The notes: generated by a model not told the origin, from the letters alone. A DNA stretch of 34,970 nucleotides from Planctomycetia bacterium (GCA_005789645.1 SXXH01000320.1:1-34970); one strand, 5' to 3'. Counted from the stretch's first letter, positions 16,745 through 25,294 are shown. Program-made: numbers and translations.

Positions 16745-17629
16745 TCAGTCGCGGCGCACCGCAGCGAGGATGGCGCGCGTCGCGTAGCTCTTGTTGAGGG
16801 TGTAGAAGTGCAGACCTGGCGCGCCACCCTCGAGCAGCTTGCGGCACTGGCGGATCGCGTGTTCGATGCCGGTCGCCATGACGAGACCCGCGTCGTCCTT
16901 CACTCGCTCCATGCGCGCGGCGAGATCCGGCGGGATGGAGGCGCCGCACAGCTGCGTGAAGCGCTGCACTTGCGCGACGTTCGTGATCGGCATGATGCCT
17001 GGGATCACGGGCACCTTGACGCCGGCCGCGCGCAGGCGCGCCACATGCGCGAAGTAGACCTCGGGATCGAAGAACAACTGCGTGACGAGGAACTGGGCAC
17101 CGTTCTCGACCTTCTTGACGGTCCAAGCGAGGTCATCGTCGCGGTGCTTCGACTCGACATGCCCCTCGGGATACGAAGCACCGCCGACCGACAGGTGCGC
17201 GCGGGGCGCGAGGTGCGCGATCAAGTCGGTGGCGTGCGCGAAGCCATCGGCGGGCGCGACGAAGCTTGCTGGCGTCGAACCATCGGCTTCCTTGGGCGGA
17301 TCGCCACGCAAGGCGAGGATGTTGCGCACGCCCGCGTCCACCAGGCGGTCGACGATGCCGTCGATCTCGGCGCGCGACGAACCGACGCAGGTCAGATGCG
17401 CCATCGTGTTGATGCGCAGCTCGCTCTGGAGCTTGGCGACGATGCCGATGGTGCGCTCGCGCGTCGTGCCGCCGGCGCCGTAGGTGACCGACACGAAGTC
17501 GGGCTTCCAGACCTCCTGCAGATCGGCCACGGTCGCCAGCAACTGGCGCGCACCCTCGTCGGTCTTGGGCGGGAAGAACTCGAAGCTGAACACCGGCCAA
17601 CCGCGGCCGTGCAGATCGCGCACCTTCAT
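16745..17629 (-). CDS. metF: 5,10-methylenetetrahydrofolate reductase
   Basis: The 294-residue product reduces methylene-THF to 5-methyl-THF with an FAD-bound TIM barrel and feeds methionine synthesis. FSFEFFPPKTDEG (14-26) contains the catalytic Glu position of the family. Other family marks are DFVSVTYGAGGTTRERT, MAHLTCVGSSRAEI, ILALRGDPPKE, FLVTQLFFDP and VPVIPGIMPI. Length matches bacterial MetF, with no eukaryotic regulatory domain. The start codon overlaps the stop of the thioesterase gene (ATGA), with GGAG seven bases upstream, so translation is coupled. The pairing with a thioesterase looks positional, with no clear pathway link. Confidence 0.93.
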   Translation of the reverse strand: MKVRDLHGRGWPVFSFEFFPPKTDEGARQLLATVADLQEVWKPDFVSVTYGAGGTTRERTIGIVAKLQSELRINTMAHLTCVGSSRAEIDGIVDRLVDAGVRNILALRGDPPKEADGSTPASFVAPADGFAHATDLIAHLAPRAHLSVGGASYPEGHVESKHRDDDLAWTVKKVENGAQFLVTQLFFDPEVYFAHVARLRAAGVKVPVIPGIMPITNVAQVQRFTQLCGASIPPDLAARMERVKDDAGLVMATGIEHAIRQCRKLLEGGAPGLHFYTLNKSYATRAILAAVRRD

Positions 17630-18045
17630 GCTGGCTGCTCCAGCAAGACCTCGAGCTTGGCGCGATGCTCGGCGCGCAAGGGAATGCTCTTCATGGCGCG
17701 CAGATCGGTGCACACGGTCGTCATGCGCGCATCGACGAGCACCTCGTCGTCGCGACGAAACACGTAGCGCAGCTCGATCGAGGAACGTCCAAGTCGCGTG
17801 CAAGTCACCTTGACGACAGGACGGTCGCCAAAGCGCAGCGGCGCGCGGAAGTCCACTTCGGCGTGGACCAGCGGGAAGCCCACGCGCTCTTCGAGCAGCA
17901 ACTTGTCGTAGCGCACGCCGATGTGGCGGTCCCAAAGCTCTTCGTACACCTCGTGGATGTAGTCGTAGATGCGCGGGTAGTACGCGATCCCGGCCGGGTC
18001 GACGTGGCCGAAGCGGACTTGGATGATCGTGGTGAAGGAGCTCAC
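17626..18045 (-). CDS. Acyl-CoA thioesterase, 4HBT/YbgC-like hotdog fold
   Basis: The product has 139 residues, the usual length for a single hotdog domain. VRFGHVDPAGIAYYPRIYDY carries the conserved Asp (residue 16) of the 4-hydroxybenzoyl-CoA thioesterase signature. It is followed by HEVYEELWD and VHAEVDFRAPLRFGD. It should hydrolyse a small acyl- or aryl-CoA in the cytoplasm; the substrate is not readable. The start is GTG at 18045, with GAGGGG upstream, because no ATG precedes the signature. It overlaps metF by four bases. Given the CoA ligase and acyl-CoA enzymes further upstream on the same strand, an aryl-CoA substrate is possible. The gene diverges from the PH-like gene at 18119. Confidence 0.85.
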   Translation of the reverse strand: MSSFTTIIQVRFGHVDPAGIAYYPRIYDYIHEVYEELWDRHIGVRYDKLLLEERVGFPLVHAEVDFRAPLRFGDRPVVKVTCTRLGRSSIELRYVFRRDDEVLVDARMTTVCTDLRAMKSIPLRAEHRAKLEVLLEQPA

Positions 18046-18118
18046 GGGAGGCGCCCCTCGGCGCGAGCACCAGTGTGGAGTCCAAGGCGCCGCTTGGGTA
18101 GTGTGCGCGGCGAGTCGC

Positions 18119-18661
18119 ATGCATCCCTCCTGCGCGATCGCCACCCTCCTCGCGTCCAGCATCGAAGCTGATGCGCCCAACCCGTCGGACGGGGCCACCA
18201 CGGCCATCGTCGTCGCCAGCTTGCTGGCCGGCCTCGCCCTGATCGTCGCGGTGGCGGCGTGGGTGCGCGCGCTCGCGGCCAAGGGCATGGAAGAGGCGCG
18301 GCGCGGCGCGCGCGGCGCCGTGATCCTGTCCGATGCCATGGGCTCGTGGGTCGCGCGCAGCGACCGCGGCCCGGCGCAAGCCAAGGGCAACGCCGCGCTC
18401 CTGCTGTCGCAATCGACTCTGGTGTGCGTGCGCTGGGTGCCGCGCGAGACGACCGTGATCGAGCGCGGCGACCTCAAGGGCGTCCAACTCGCCAACCGCT
18501 TCGCCAGCAACTGGTTGCCGGGCAAGCCGCGCATCTTGGTGCTCGACATCGAACGGCGCGGCCCCACGGGCGGAACAGAACGCTTCCAGATCGGCCTCAT
18601 GCCGCGCAAGCCGGCCCAATGGCTGGCCGCGGTCGACGAATGGCGCGACAAGCGCCGCTGA
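18119..18661 (+). CDS. Single-pass membrane protein with PH-like cytoplasmic domain
   Basis: The product has 180 residues. A transmembrane helix at about 28-50 (TAIVVASLLAGLALIVAVAAW) is followed by a short basic helix and a domain of about 110 residues. Strands such as AVILSDAMGSWVAR, AALLLSQSTLVCVRWVP, TTVIERGDLKGVQL and RILVLDIERRG, and a C-terminal helix (PAQWLAAVDEWRDK), fit a bacterial PH-like fold. A bitopic PH-like protein could sense or scaffold at the membrane, but the function is unknown. The ATG at 18119 lacks a ribosome site. Upstream in-frame codons would overlap the divergent thioesterase start. Its stop is 19 bases from the creatininase-family stop. Confidence 0.65.
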   Translation: MHPSCAIATLLASSIEADAPNPSDGATTAIVVASLLAGLALIVAVAAWVRALAAKGMEEARRGARGAVILSDAMGSWVARSDRGPAQAKGNAALLLSQSTLVCVRWVPRETTVIERGDLKGVQLANRFASNWLPGKPRILVLDIERRGPTGGTERFQIGLMPRKPAQWLAAVDEWRDKRR

Positions 18662-18680
18662 CGGCCGCCGCGACGCGCAC

Positions 18681-19466
18681 TCAACCCTTGGCGAACAGCG
18701 GTGGCCAGGTCTCGCGCGCCATCGCCACGGCCGCGTCCGCCAGCGTTTCGACCAGTCGACGACCCTCCTCGACGCTGGCGTCCATGGGCGCCCCGCAATA
18801 GGCGCGGTCGGCGCCGGCCTTGGCGAAGCTGGTCGCGCCTTCCTTCATGCGCTCGAGGAGATGGATCCGCACCTCGGGCAGGGTGCGGCGCTCCGCCTCG
18901 CGCACCGCGGCGGGATCGGCCGCCATCACGAGGCTCGTCTCGTAGCTGCCGGCGTGGCAATCGCCTGATTGGAACTCTGCTCCGAGGCGCTCGGCGAGCT
19001 TCCTGCGCGTCACATCGACGAAGATGGCGTGCATGCGCTTCTCGCCAGGCGCATGGTGGTCGAGCATCACGCCACGCAGGATCCGCACATGCGCCGGCTC
19101 GAGGTGCGCATTGACGACGATGGCGCGCTCGAGGTCTTGGATGGCGAGCGACTTCAAGATGTCGTCGACCAAGGTCCACAGCGTGCCCGGATTGAGCGAG
19201 ACGCGCCCAGCAAAGCCCGCGGTGTACTCGACGAGCCCGTAGGCGAGCGGAGGCAGAACGAAGCACGGCACGCCGAGGGCGTGGAGCTTCTCCGCGGTGC
19301 GTCGCGCTTGTGCGTGCGCGATGGTCACGTCCGTATCCAACGGCAAGTGCGGCCCATGCGGTTCCGTGCTGCCGACCGGCAAGATGGCGACGGCCTTGGC
19401 GTCGAACAGCGCTTGCGCCTCGGGCCAAGTCATCTTCGCGAGGTCGTGCGGATGGCGAGCGTGCAT
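18681..19466 (-). CDS. Creatininase-family metal amidohydrolase
   Basis: The product has 261 residues, the family's normal length. GSTEPHGPHLPLDTD supplies Glu35, His37 and Asp46, and VVNAHLEPAH supplies His121 and Glu123. From memory, these match the creatininase ligands E34, H36, D45, H120 and E122 with an offset of one. HAGSYETS (170-177) is the usual later motif. Many family members have NGHGGN where this one has NAHLEP, so its metal site is closer to creatininase itself. It should open a cyclic amide or a related bond in the cytoplasm; the substrate is unproven. The ATG at 19466 has GAGGAG upstream. It is 169 bases downstream of the ChaN-like gene and may belong to the same transcript. 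Confidence 0.85.
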   Translation of the reverse strand: MHARHPHDLAKMTWPEAQALFDAKAVAILPVGSTEPHGPHLPLDTDVTIAHAQARRTAEKLHALGVPCFVLPPLAYGLVEYTAGFAGRVSLNPGTLWTLVDDILKSLAIQDLERAIVVNAHLEPAHVRILRGVMLDHHAPGEKRMHAIFVDVTRRKLAERLGAEFQSGDCHAGSYETSLVMAADPAAVREAERRTLPEVRIHLLERMKEGATSFAKAGADRAYCGAPMDASVEEGRRLVETLADAAVAMARETWPPLFAKG

Positions 19467-19635
19467 GGTCAAGGCTCTCCTCGGGGCGATGGCGCCAATG
19501 CGTCGATGGCGATCGCGCCGATGCGCTGGCAGGACTCGCATCCGTCGGCGCGGCGCCCCGCTCGCGCCACGCATGCTGCCGCGAGGATGCGCGCGTGTTG
19601 CGCGTCGGGTCGGTTCGAGTCCGCTCGGACGAGCA

Positions 19636-20595
19636 TCACGACGCCGGCCCGACGTAGATCACGATGTCGCCGCGCTCGCGATCGGCTTCTTGCAACTCGT
19701 CGGCCCGCTGGTCGACGAAGCTGACGACCAAGGTGCGCGTGCCCGGACGCAAGTGGCGCACGACTTGCAGCGTGCCGCCTTCGTGGTCGACATGGAAGCG
19801 CCCAACGACGAGCACGAGCGGCGTCTGCGCGCCGCGCACGGCCTCGACCACGCTCGCGCCCATCGTCCAATCCCACAGGGACTGCGAGCGGAACACGGCG
19901 TCGAGGCGCGGACGCACGTCGGCCGCGGCGGGATCGGCGCCGTTCGCCATGAACGCGTCGAAGGATTGGCGATAGCGCCCGGCGAACAACTTGTCGGGGA
20001 AGTGGAACAGGCGTTGCTGCTCGGGCGTCAACTGCGCCAACGCTTCGTAGCCTTGCGTGCGAGCGAGACGCACGTACGGTCGCGGCGCGTTGGCCGCGTG
20101 GACGGCGCGTCCGTTGGACTTGGCGGTGTGCAGCATGGCGCGATGGCCCGGCGGGTAGTTGCCGTTGGAGCGTTGCGTGCGCGCGAGGAACACCGGCTCG
20201 TCGGCCAATCCCGCCAGCCAGTCGTCGATCCGCGATTGTTCGTCGCGCTCGAAGAACTCCATCGCCAGCGTCGCCCGCGGGCGCGCGGCGACGAGATCCT
20301 CGAACAAGGCCGCGGCGGCGGCGAGTCCCAACGGGTGGCCATGGTTCTCGCCGATCAGCACCGCCTCCGCCGAGGACGCGCGCGCCACGAGCTCCGACCA
20401 TGCCACGCGTTCGCCCGTGCGCCCATCCCACGCGATCACGCCGCGCGGATCGGCCGCCACCAACTCGGCCGCCACGATCGGAGACTCGGCGAGCTGCGCG
20501 ACGGCGGGCTTGCCCGGAGTGGCGCAAGCGGCGCAGAGCGCCAGGGCGGCCGCAGGCAGGCAAGCGAGCGACGACGGGTTGCGAACGATGCTCAT
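19636..20595 (-). CDS. ChaN-like lipoprotein (DUF399 family, haem/iron-associated)
   Basis: The product has 319 residues. The N-terminus has a signal ending in a lipobox-like LALCAACATPG, so it is probably a lipoprotein anchored at Cys22 or Cys25. The body matches the ChaN fold by its opening VLIGENHGHPLG, then AMEFFERDEQSRIDDWLAG, and VVGRFHVDHEGGTLQVVRHL near the end. Characterised ChaN proteins bind haem and are linked to iron uptake; that role is assumed here from family. The ATG overlaps the CoA-ligase stop (ATGA) with AAGGA six bases upstream, so it is translated with the operon. A TonB-dependent receptor lies upstream of the operon on the other strand. Confidence 0.8.
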   Translation of the reverse strand: MSIVRNPSSLACLPAAALALCAACATPGKPAVAQLAESPIVAAELVAADPRGVIAWDGRTGERVAWSELVARASSAEAVLIGENHGHPLGLAAAAALFEDLVAARPRATLAMEFFERDEQSRIDDWLAGLADEPVFLARTQRSNGNYPPGHRAMLHTAKSNGRAVHAANAPRPYVRLARTQGYEALAQLTPEQQRLFHFPDKLFAGRYRQSFDAFMANGADPAAADVRPRLDAVFRSQSLWDWTMGASVVEAVRGAQTPLVLVVGRFHVDHEGGTLQVVRHLRPGTRTLVVSFVDQRADELQEADRERGDIVIYVGPAS

Positions 20596-22178
20596 GCGGG
20601 GTCCTTCGCGGCCTGCGCGAGCCAGGCCTTCAGTTCCTTGCGCGCCACCTTGCCGCGGTCGTTCTTCGGCAGCGAGTCGCGCCACTCGAACCAGCGCGGA
20701 TACTTGTACGGCGCCAAGAGCGACTTGACATGGTCCTTGAGCCGCATGGCCAGCGCCTCGCAGCGCTCGTGCCCCGGCCGCAGCACGACGAAGGCGCACG
20801 GCTTGACCAGGCGCTCTTCGTCCTCGCGGCCGACCACGCACACCTCGGCGACGCTTTCGTGGGCGAGCAGCGCGTTCTCGATCTCCAGCGGCGAGACCCA
20901 GATGCCCGAGACCTTGAGCAAGTCGTCGTCGCGGCCCTCGAACCAGAACAAGCCGTTCTCGTCCTTGCGGAAGACATCGGCGGTCGTGCACCACTCGCCT
21001 TGGAAGGTGCGCACGCTCTGTTCCTTGTCGCCGTGGTAGCAGATCGCGGTGGATCCGCCGCGCACGCGCAAGCGACCGGGCTGGCCGTCCGGCACTGGTA
21101 GACCGTCGGGATCGACGATCTCGGCCTCGTAGCCGGGCACGAGGCGGCCGAGGCTGCCAGGCACGACTTCGCCGAAGCGATTGGAGATGTAGATGTGGAA
21201 CATCTCGGCCGAACCGATCCCGTCGAGGATCTCGACGCCGGTGCGACCCTTCCAGTCCTCGTAGAGCTTCGTCGGCAAGGCTTCGCCCGCCGACAAGACC
21301 ACGCGCAAGCTCGACAAGTCGGTCGCGGCGAGGCGCTCGTCCTTGAGCAGGTTGTTGATCATCGTCGGCACGCCGGTCAGGAGCGTCGGACGATGACGCG
21401 CCATTTGCGCGAGAAGCTCGTCGACCGTCGCGCGTCCCGGATACAGCACGACCGATCCGCCGAAGCGGAACGGGAACATCAGGTTCGTGCCCGTGGCGTA
21501 GCCGAAGAAGAGCTTGGGCACCGACAGGCAGACATCGGACTCGGTGTAGCGCGCGATCCCGCGCGCGTAGGTCTCGATGTTGTAGGCGAAGTCGCGCTGG
21601 GCGTGGACGCAGGCCTTCGGTCGCCCCGTCGATCCCGAGGTGAAGAGCCATCCTGCGAGGTCGTCGGGGCCGGTGGGTTCGGTCTCCGCCAGCGCCGAAG
21701 CCGGATCCTCCGCGTCGAGCGCCGCATCCCACGCCGTGCGCCCGCCGGCGCCGCCCACCACGAGCACGCACGGACGGACGCGGGACCTGGCCAGCGCCTC
21801 CGACATGGCCTCCAGCACCGAGTCGTGCACGACGATGGCGCGCGGCTTGACGTAGTCGACGTACTCGACGTACTGCTCGGCGTGCAGCAGCGGATTGACC
21901 ATGGCGAACACCGCGCCGGCGCGCAGCACGCCGAACCAGGCCTCGACGAACTCGATGCCATCGGGCAGCACGATCAACACGCGGTCTTCGGCCTGCACGC
22001 CGGCGCGACGCAACGCGGCCGCGGCGCGACGCGTGCGCTCGGCGACTTGGGCGTAGGTCCACGAACGATCCCCCACGTGGACGCAGGCCTTGCCGGCGCG
22101 GCCCTCGCGCAGGTTGCGGTCCAGCAAGTCGTCCGCGAGGTTGTAGCGCGCGGGCAAGGGGTGGAGCAGCGGCTGCAT
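20592..22178 (-). CDS. Benzoate-CoA ligase family aryl-CoA synthetase
   Basis: The product has 528 residues, the normal length for this AMP-forming enzyme. It should activate an aromatic acid with ATP and CoA. Motifs: the P-loop FTSGSTGRPK (179-188); DGIGSAEMFHIYISN (319-333), which is the distinctive benzoate-CoA ligase version of the adenylate motif; FEGRDDDLLKVSGIWVSP; and the catalytic Lys510 in NDRGK. Within this family, benzoate, 4-hydroxybenzoate and 2-aminobenzoate ligases cannot be told apart by eye. It is transcribed 46 bases after the quinone oxidoreductase gene and overlaps the ChaN-like gene by four bases. The operon context makes an amino- or hydroxybenzoate attractive as substrate, but that is inference. 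Confidence 0.9.
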   Translation of the reverse strand: MQPLLHPLPARYNLADDLLDRNLREGRAGKACVHVGDRSWTYAQVAERTRRAAAALRRAGVQAEDRVLIVLPDGIEFVEAWFGVLRAGAVFAMVNPLLHAEQYVEYVDYVKPRAIVVHDSVLEAMSEALARSRVRPCVLVVGGAGGRTAWDAALDAEDPASALAETEPTGPDDLAGWLFTSGSTGRPKACVHAQRDFAYNIETYARGIARYTESDVCLSVPKLFFGYATGTNLMFPFRFGGSVVLYPGRATVDELLAQMARHRPTLLTGVPTMINNLLKDERLAATDLSSLRVVLSAGEALPTKLYEDWKGRTGVEILDGIGSAEMFHIYISNRFGEVVPGSLGRLVPGYEAEIVDPDGLPVPDGQPGRLRVRGGSTAICYHGDKEQSVRTFQGEWCTTADVFRKDENGLFWFEGRDDDLLKVSGIWVSPLEIENALLAHESVAEVCVVGREDEERLVKPCAFVVLRPGHERCEALAMRLKDHVKSLLAPYKYPRWFEWRDSLPKNDRGKVARKELKAWLAQAAKDPA

Positions 22179-22224
22179 GCGCCTGCGAGTGTAGCGCCCG
22201 AAGGGCCGCGCGAACCGCGGCGAC

Positions 22225-23193
22225 TCAGGATGGCAGCAGGAGGATGGAACCCGTCGTGGCGCGCGACTGCAGCGCCTCGTGAGCGGCCCGCGCCTCGACG
22301 AGCGGCCAACTCGCGGTCGCTTCGGCGGAGAGCGTCCCGTCGGCGAGCAGGCGGAACAAGTCCTCGGCCCGCGTCTCGAGCTCGTCGCGCGCGTCCACGT
22401 GGTCCCACAAGGATGGACGCGTCAGGAACAAGGAGCGCTTGGCGAGCTCGAGCACGTCGAACGGCGGGACCGCGCCTGAGGACTGCCCGAAGCTCACCAG
22501 CGTGCCGCGCGTGCGCAAGCACGCGAGCGAACGGGCGAAGGTCGCGCCACCCACCGAGTCGTAGACGCAGTCCACGCCACGCCCGTCCGTGAAGGCCTTG
22601 GCGTGGGCGACGAAGTCGGCGCTGGACGCGTCGACCACCTCGTCGGCTCCCAATCGCCGCGCGCGCTCGATCTTGGCGGAGGATCCCACCACCGCCAGCA
22701 CGCGCGCGCCGAGGCGCTTGGCCCACGGCACCAGCAGCGAGCCCACGCCGCCGGAGGCCGCATGCACCAGCAGATGGTCGCCGGGCTTGGCCTTGAAGCT
22801 GTCGTGCAGCAAGTAGTGCGCGCTCAAGCCCTTCAACATCGAACAAGCAGCCTGCGCGCACGAGACGGATGCCGGCAGGCGCACGAGGCGCGCGGCGGCG
22901 AGGTTGCGTCGCGTCGCGTACGCGCCCGCGGGCGTGGCGGCGTAGGCCACGCGATCGCCGACGACGAGCCCCGCCACGCCCGCTCCCAGCTCCTCGACCA
23001 CGCCCGCCGCCTCGAAGCCCGGCGTGAAGGGCGCCTGCGCCGGATACAAGCCGCTGCGCAGGTAGACATCGATGTAGTTGACGCCGATCGCGTCGTGGCG
23101 CACGCGCACCTCGCCCGCCTCGGGCGAGGCGAGCTCGAGCTCGCGCGGCACGAGCACCTCGGGTCCGCCGGACGCGGCGCACACGATGCGCAT
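22225..23193 (-). CDS. Zinc-independent quinone oxidoreductase (MDR superfamily, QOR-like)
   Basis: The product has 322 residues. It starts MRIVCAASGGPEVL in the style of NADPH:quinone oxidoreductases. It has the GroES-like domain (VGVNYIDVYLRSGLYP-type segment, FTPGFEAAGVVEELG), then the Rossmann dinucleotide motif HAASGGVGSLL, and ends AHEALQSRATTGSILLLP. The zinc-binding cysteines of alcohol dehydrogenases are absent, as expected for the QOR branch. It reduces quinones or enones with NADPH; the physiological acceptor is unknown. The ATG at 23193 is preferred. An in-frame GTG at 23214 gives seven more residues and leaves four bases after the kinase stop. Tight spacing places it within the operon. 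Confidence 0.88.
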   Translation of the reverse strand: MRIVCAASGGPEVLVPRELELASPEAGEVRVRHDAIGVNYIDVYLRSGLYPAQAPFTPGFEAAGVVEELGAGVAGLVVGDRVAYAATPAGAYATRRNLAAARLVRLPASVSCAQAACSMLKGLSAHYLLHDSFKAKPGDHLLVHAASGGVGSLLVPWAKRLGARVLAVVGSSAKIERARRLGADEVVDASSADFVAHAKAFTDGRGVDCVYDSVGGATFARSLACLRTRGTLVSFGQSSGAVPPFDVLELAKRSLFLTRPSLWDHVDARDELETRAEDLFRLLADGTLSAEATASWPLVEARAAHEALQSRATTGSILLLPS

Positions 23194-23218
23194 GTCGCTC
23201 GCGTCGCTTCCCACGCGC

Positions 23219-24082
23219 TCAGTCCGCGAGGTTCGCGGCGGCCAACGCCTCGCGCAACTGGTTCGCCGTCTGCCAACGCTCGCGCTTGTCGGCCATCAAC
23301 CCGCGCGCGATGGCGATCTCGAGTCCTCGCGGCACATCGGCCGCGGGCGCGCGCTGGTTCATCGGCGGCGGACGCTTCTCGAGCTTGCTCTGGAACACCT
23401 CGAGGAAGCTCTTGCCGCGCCACGGCAGGACGCCGCAGGCGAGTTCGTACAAGAGCGTCGCCAGGTTGTAGACATCCGATTGCACGTCGGGCGATTCGCC
23501 GCCGAACTGCTCGAGCGGCGCGTAGAATGGCGTGCCGATCAAGGCGGTCTTCTCGCCCAGGTGCTTGGCGCTCCACAAGGCCGGCGTGATGCCGCAATCG
23601 ACGAGCACCGCGCGCCCTTCGTCGGACACATGCACCGTGTGCGGCTTGACATCGCCATGCACGAGGCCGTTGGCGTGGATCTCCGCGAGCCCGGCGCACA
23701 ACTCCAGGCCCAGCGCCACCACGCGCGCGGGCTCCCACGCCTCGCCTTCGACCTTCAGCTCGCGCAAGGCCCGGCCGAGGGGCATGTCCGTGGCGTACAG
23801 CACGCTGCCGTCCTCGTGGCGATCGACGGCCACGGCGCGCAAGACATGCGCGTGCTTGACCGGCAACCACCGCGACATCGCGGCCGCGAACTCGTCGGCG
23901 TCGCCGCGACGCTCGAAGAGCACCGTCGAGTAGATCTGCAGCTCGCGCAGCGTCCCGTCGAGGTCCTCGGCCGCGAAGGTGGCGGCCATGCCGCCCGTGC
24001 GGTTGGTGCGCACGATCTTCCAGCGATCGAGCAGCACCTTGCCCGGCGACAAGTCGAAGAGGGTCAGGGAGCGCTTCTGCAT
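23219..24082 (-). CDS. Ser/Thr protein kinase fold, probable pseudokinase
   Basis: The product is 287 residues of kinase domain with no membrane segment. Recognisable parts are LLDRWKIVRTNRTGGMAATFAAED (glycine-loop region), LVHGDVKPHTVHV (catalytic loop), VLVDCGITP (DFG position, here DCG), GTPFYAPLEQFGG (APE region) and SDVYNLATLLYELACG (helix F). The VAxK lysine is replaced: the strand reads RELQIYS. The loop Asn is Thr, HRD is HGD, and only one of three glycines in the loop remains. The catalytic Asp and DxG Asp are present. Weak ATP binding and a regulatory role are likely. The gene lies five bases after the PLP enzyme and four to 25 bases before the oxidoreductase, inside a catabolic operon. 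Confidence 0.85.
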   Translation of the reverse strand: MQKRSLTLFDLSPGKVLLDRWKIVRTNRTGGMAATFAAEDLDGTLRELQIYSTVLFERRGDADEFAAAMSRWLPVKHAHVLRAVAVDRHEDGSVLYATDMPLGRALRELKVEGEAWEPARVVALGLELCAGLAEIHANGLVHGDVKPHTVHVSDEGRAVLVDCGITPALWSAKHLGEKTALIGTPFYAPLEQFGGESPDVQSDVYNLATLLYELACGVLPWRGKSFLEVFQSKLEKRPPPMNQRAPAADVPRGLEIAIARGLMADKRERWQTANQLREALAAANLAD

Positions 24083-24087
24083 GCCGC

Positions 24088-25290
24088 CTAGTATGCCGTG
24101 CGGCCGGCGAGATGCTCGCGCCAGCGGCCGTTGCCCCGCAAGGCGGCCAACGCCTCCGCGAACTCGTCGAGCTCGTCCTCGAGCGTGTAGTAGTGCGGAC
24201 TGACGCGGATGCCGGCCCCCGGGCGATGATCGACGAGGATCCCCTGCGCCTCGAGCGCCTTGACGAAGGCCGGCCCGTTCTCGTCGGCGGAGAGGCGCAC
24301 CGTCAGCGTCCCGCCGCGCTCGGCGGCCACCTCGGGGCTGTGCAGCTCGAAGCCGCGCGACAAGAGGTCGCGCCGCAGGCGCTCGGTCAGGTGCTGCGAC
24401 CAAGCGCGCACGTTCCCGGTGCCGACCTCGAGCAGCAGCTCGTAGCCCGCCGAAGCCTGCACGAAGCTCGCCACCGACGGCGAGCCGTGCAGCATGCGCT
24501 CGATGCCGCTGGCGTAGCGTTGCGCGCCGGTCTCGAAGGCGAAGGGCGCCGCGTGCGCGGCCCAACCGGTGATGCGCGGCTCGAGGCGCGGCAGCAGGTC
24601 AGGCCGCACGTACAGGTAGCCCGCTCCCGGGCCGCCGCACAGCCACTTGACCGAACCGCCGCAGACCATGTCCACGCCCGTCGCTTGCACGTCGAGCGGG
24701 ACGGTGCCGAGCGACTGGTACGCGTCCAGCAGCACCAGCGCGCCGACCTCCTTGGCGCGACGGCAGATGGCCGCCACATCCTGGATGTAGTGGCTCTTGT
24801 AGGTCACATGGCTGATGGGGACGATCGCGGTCGTCTCGTCGATCGCCTCGAGCAGGCGCGCGGTGTCGACGCGGATGCCGTCGGTCGGCACGACTTGCAC
24901 GCGCGCGCCGTACTTCTTCCAACCTTCCCACACGTACATGTTCGTGGGGAAGTTCATGTCGGTGTAGACGACCTTGTCGCGCGGGCCGGAGAAGTCCAGC
25001 GCGCTGGCGACGAGGCCCTGGATCACGGACACGTTCTGGTGCATGACCACCGAGCCTTCCGGCGCGTTCATGAGGCGCGCCAGCAGGTTCCCCACCCGCG
25101 TAGGCGCGTCCCACCAGCCCTCGGCCCAAGCGCGCACGCCGCGCGTCTCCCATTGGTCGCAGAAGTCCGTCAGCTTCTGGCGCGCACCGCGCGGCATCGC
25201 GCCGAGCGAGTGGTTCACGAGGTAGGTCGTGGATTCGAGGATGGGGAACTGGTCGCGCCAGTCCGCGGGATCGTGATCCGGCAAGGCCAT
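24088..25290 (-). CDS. Class V PLP enzyme, kynureninase-like
   Basis: The product has 400 residues. Lys215 in GGSVKWLCGGPGAGYLYV is the PLP Schiff-base site and Asp189 in LLDAYQSLG should contact the pyridine nitrogen. NFPTNMY (113-119) followed by WEGWKKYGA resembles the NFPTDxY stretch of kynureninases. LVNHSLGAMP near residue 24 is the usual class V opening. Kynureninase cleaves kynurenine to anthranilate and alanine. Selenocysteine lyase or cysteine desulfurase-like activities are alternatives, though the desulfurase Cys loop is not evident. The ATG at 25290 is preferred to 25308: it has GGGAAGG nine bases upstream and avoids overlap with the ferredoxin. The operon spacing is four bases on one side and five on the other. 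Confidence 0.75.
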   Translation of the reverse strand: MALPDHDPADWRDQFPILESTTYLVNHSLGAMPRGARQKLTDFCDQWETRGVRAWAEGWWDAPTRVGNLLARLMNAPEGSVVMHQNVSVIQGLVASALDFSGPRDKVVYTDMNFPTNMYVWEGWKKYGARVQVVPTDGIRVDTARLLEAIDETTAIVPISHVTYKSHYIQDVAAICRRAKEVGALVLLDAYQSLGTVPLDVQATGVDMVCGGSVKWLCGGPGAGYLYVRPDLLPRLEPRITGWAAHAAPFAFETGAQRYASGIERMLHGSPSVASFVQASAGYELLLEVGTGNVRAWSQHLTERLRRDLLSRGFELHSPEVAAERGGTLTVRLSADENGPAFVKALEAQGILVDHRPGAGIRVSPHYYTLEDELDEFAEALAALRGNGRWREHLAGRTAY

Positions 25291-25294
25291 GGCG

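Noticed and set aside
24088-25290. Calling the PLP enzyme a cysteine desulfurase
   Set aside because: The loop with the reactive cysteine is not evident, and the NFPTxxY segment points to kynureninase-like enzymes.
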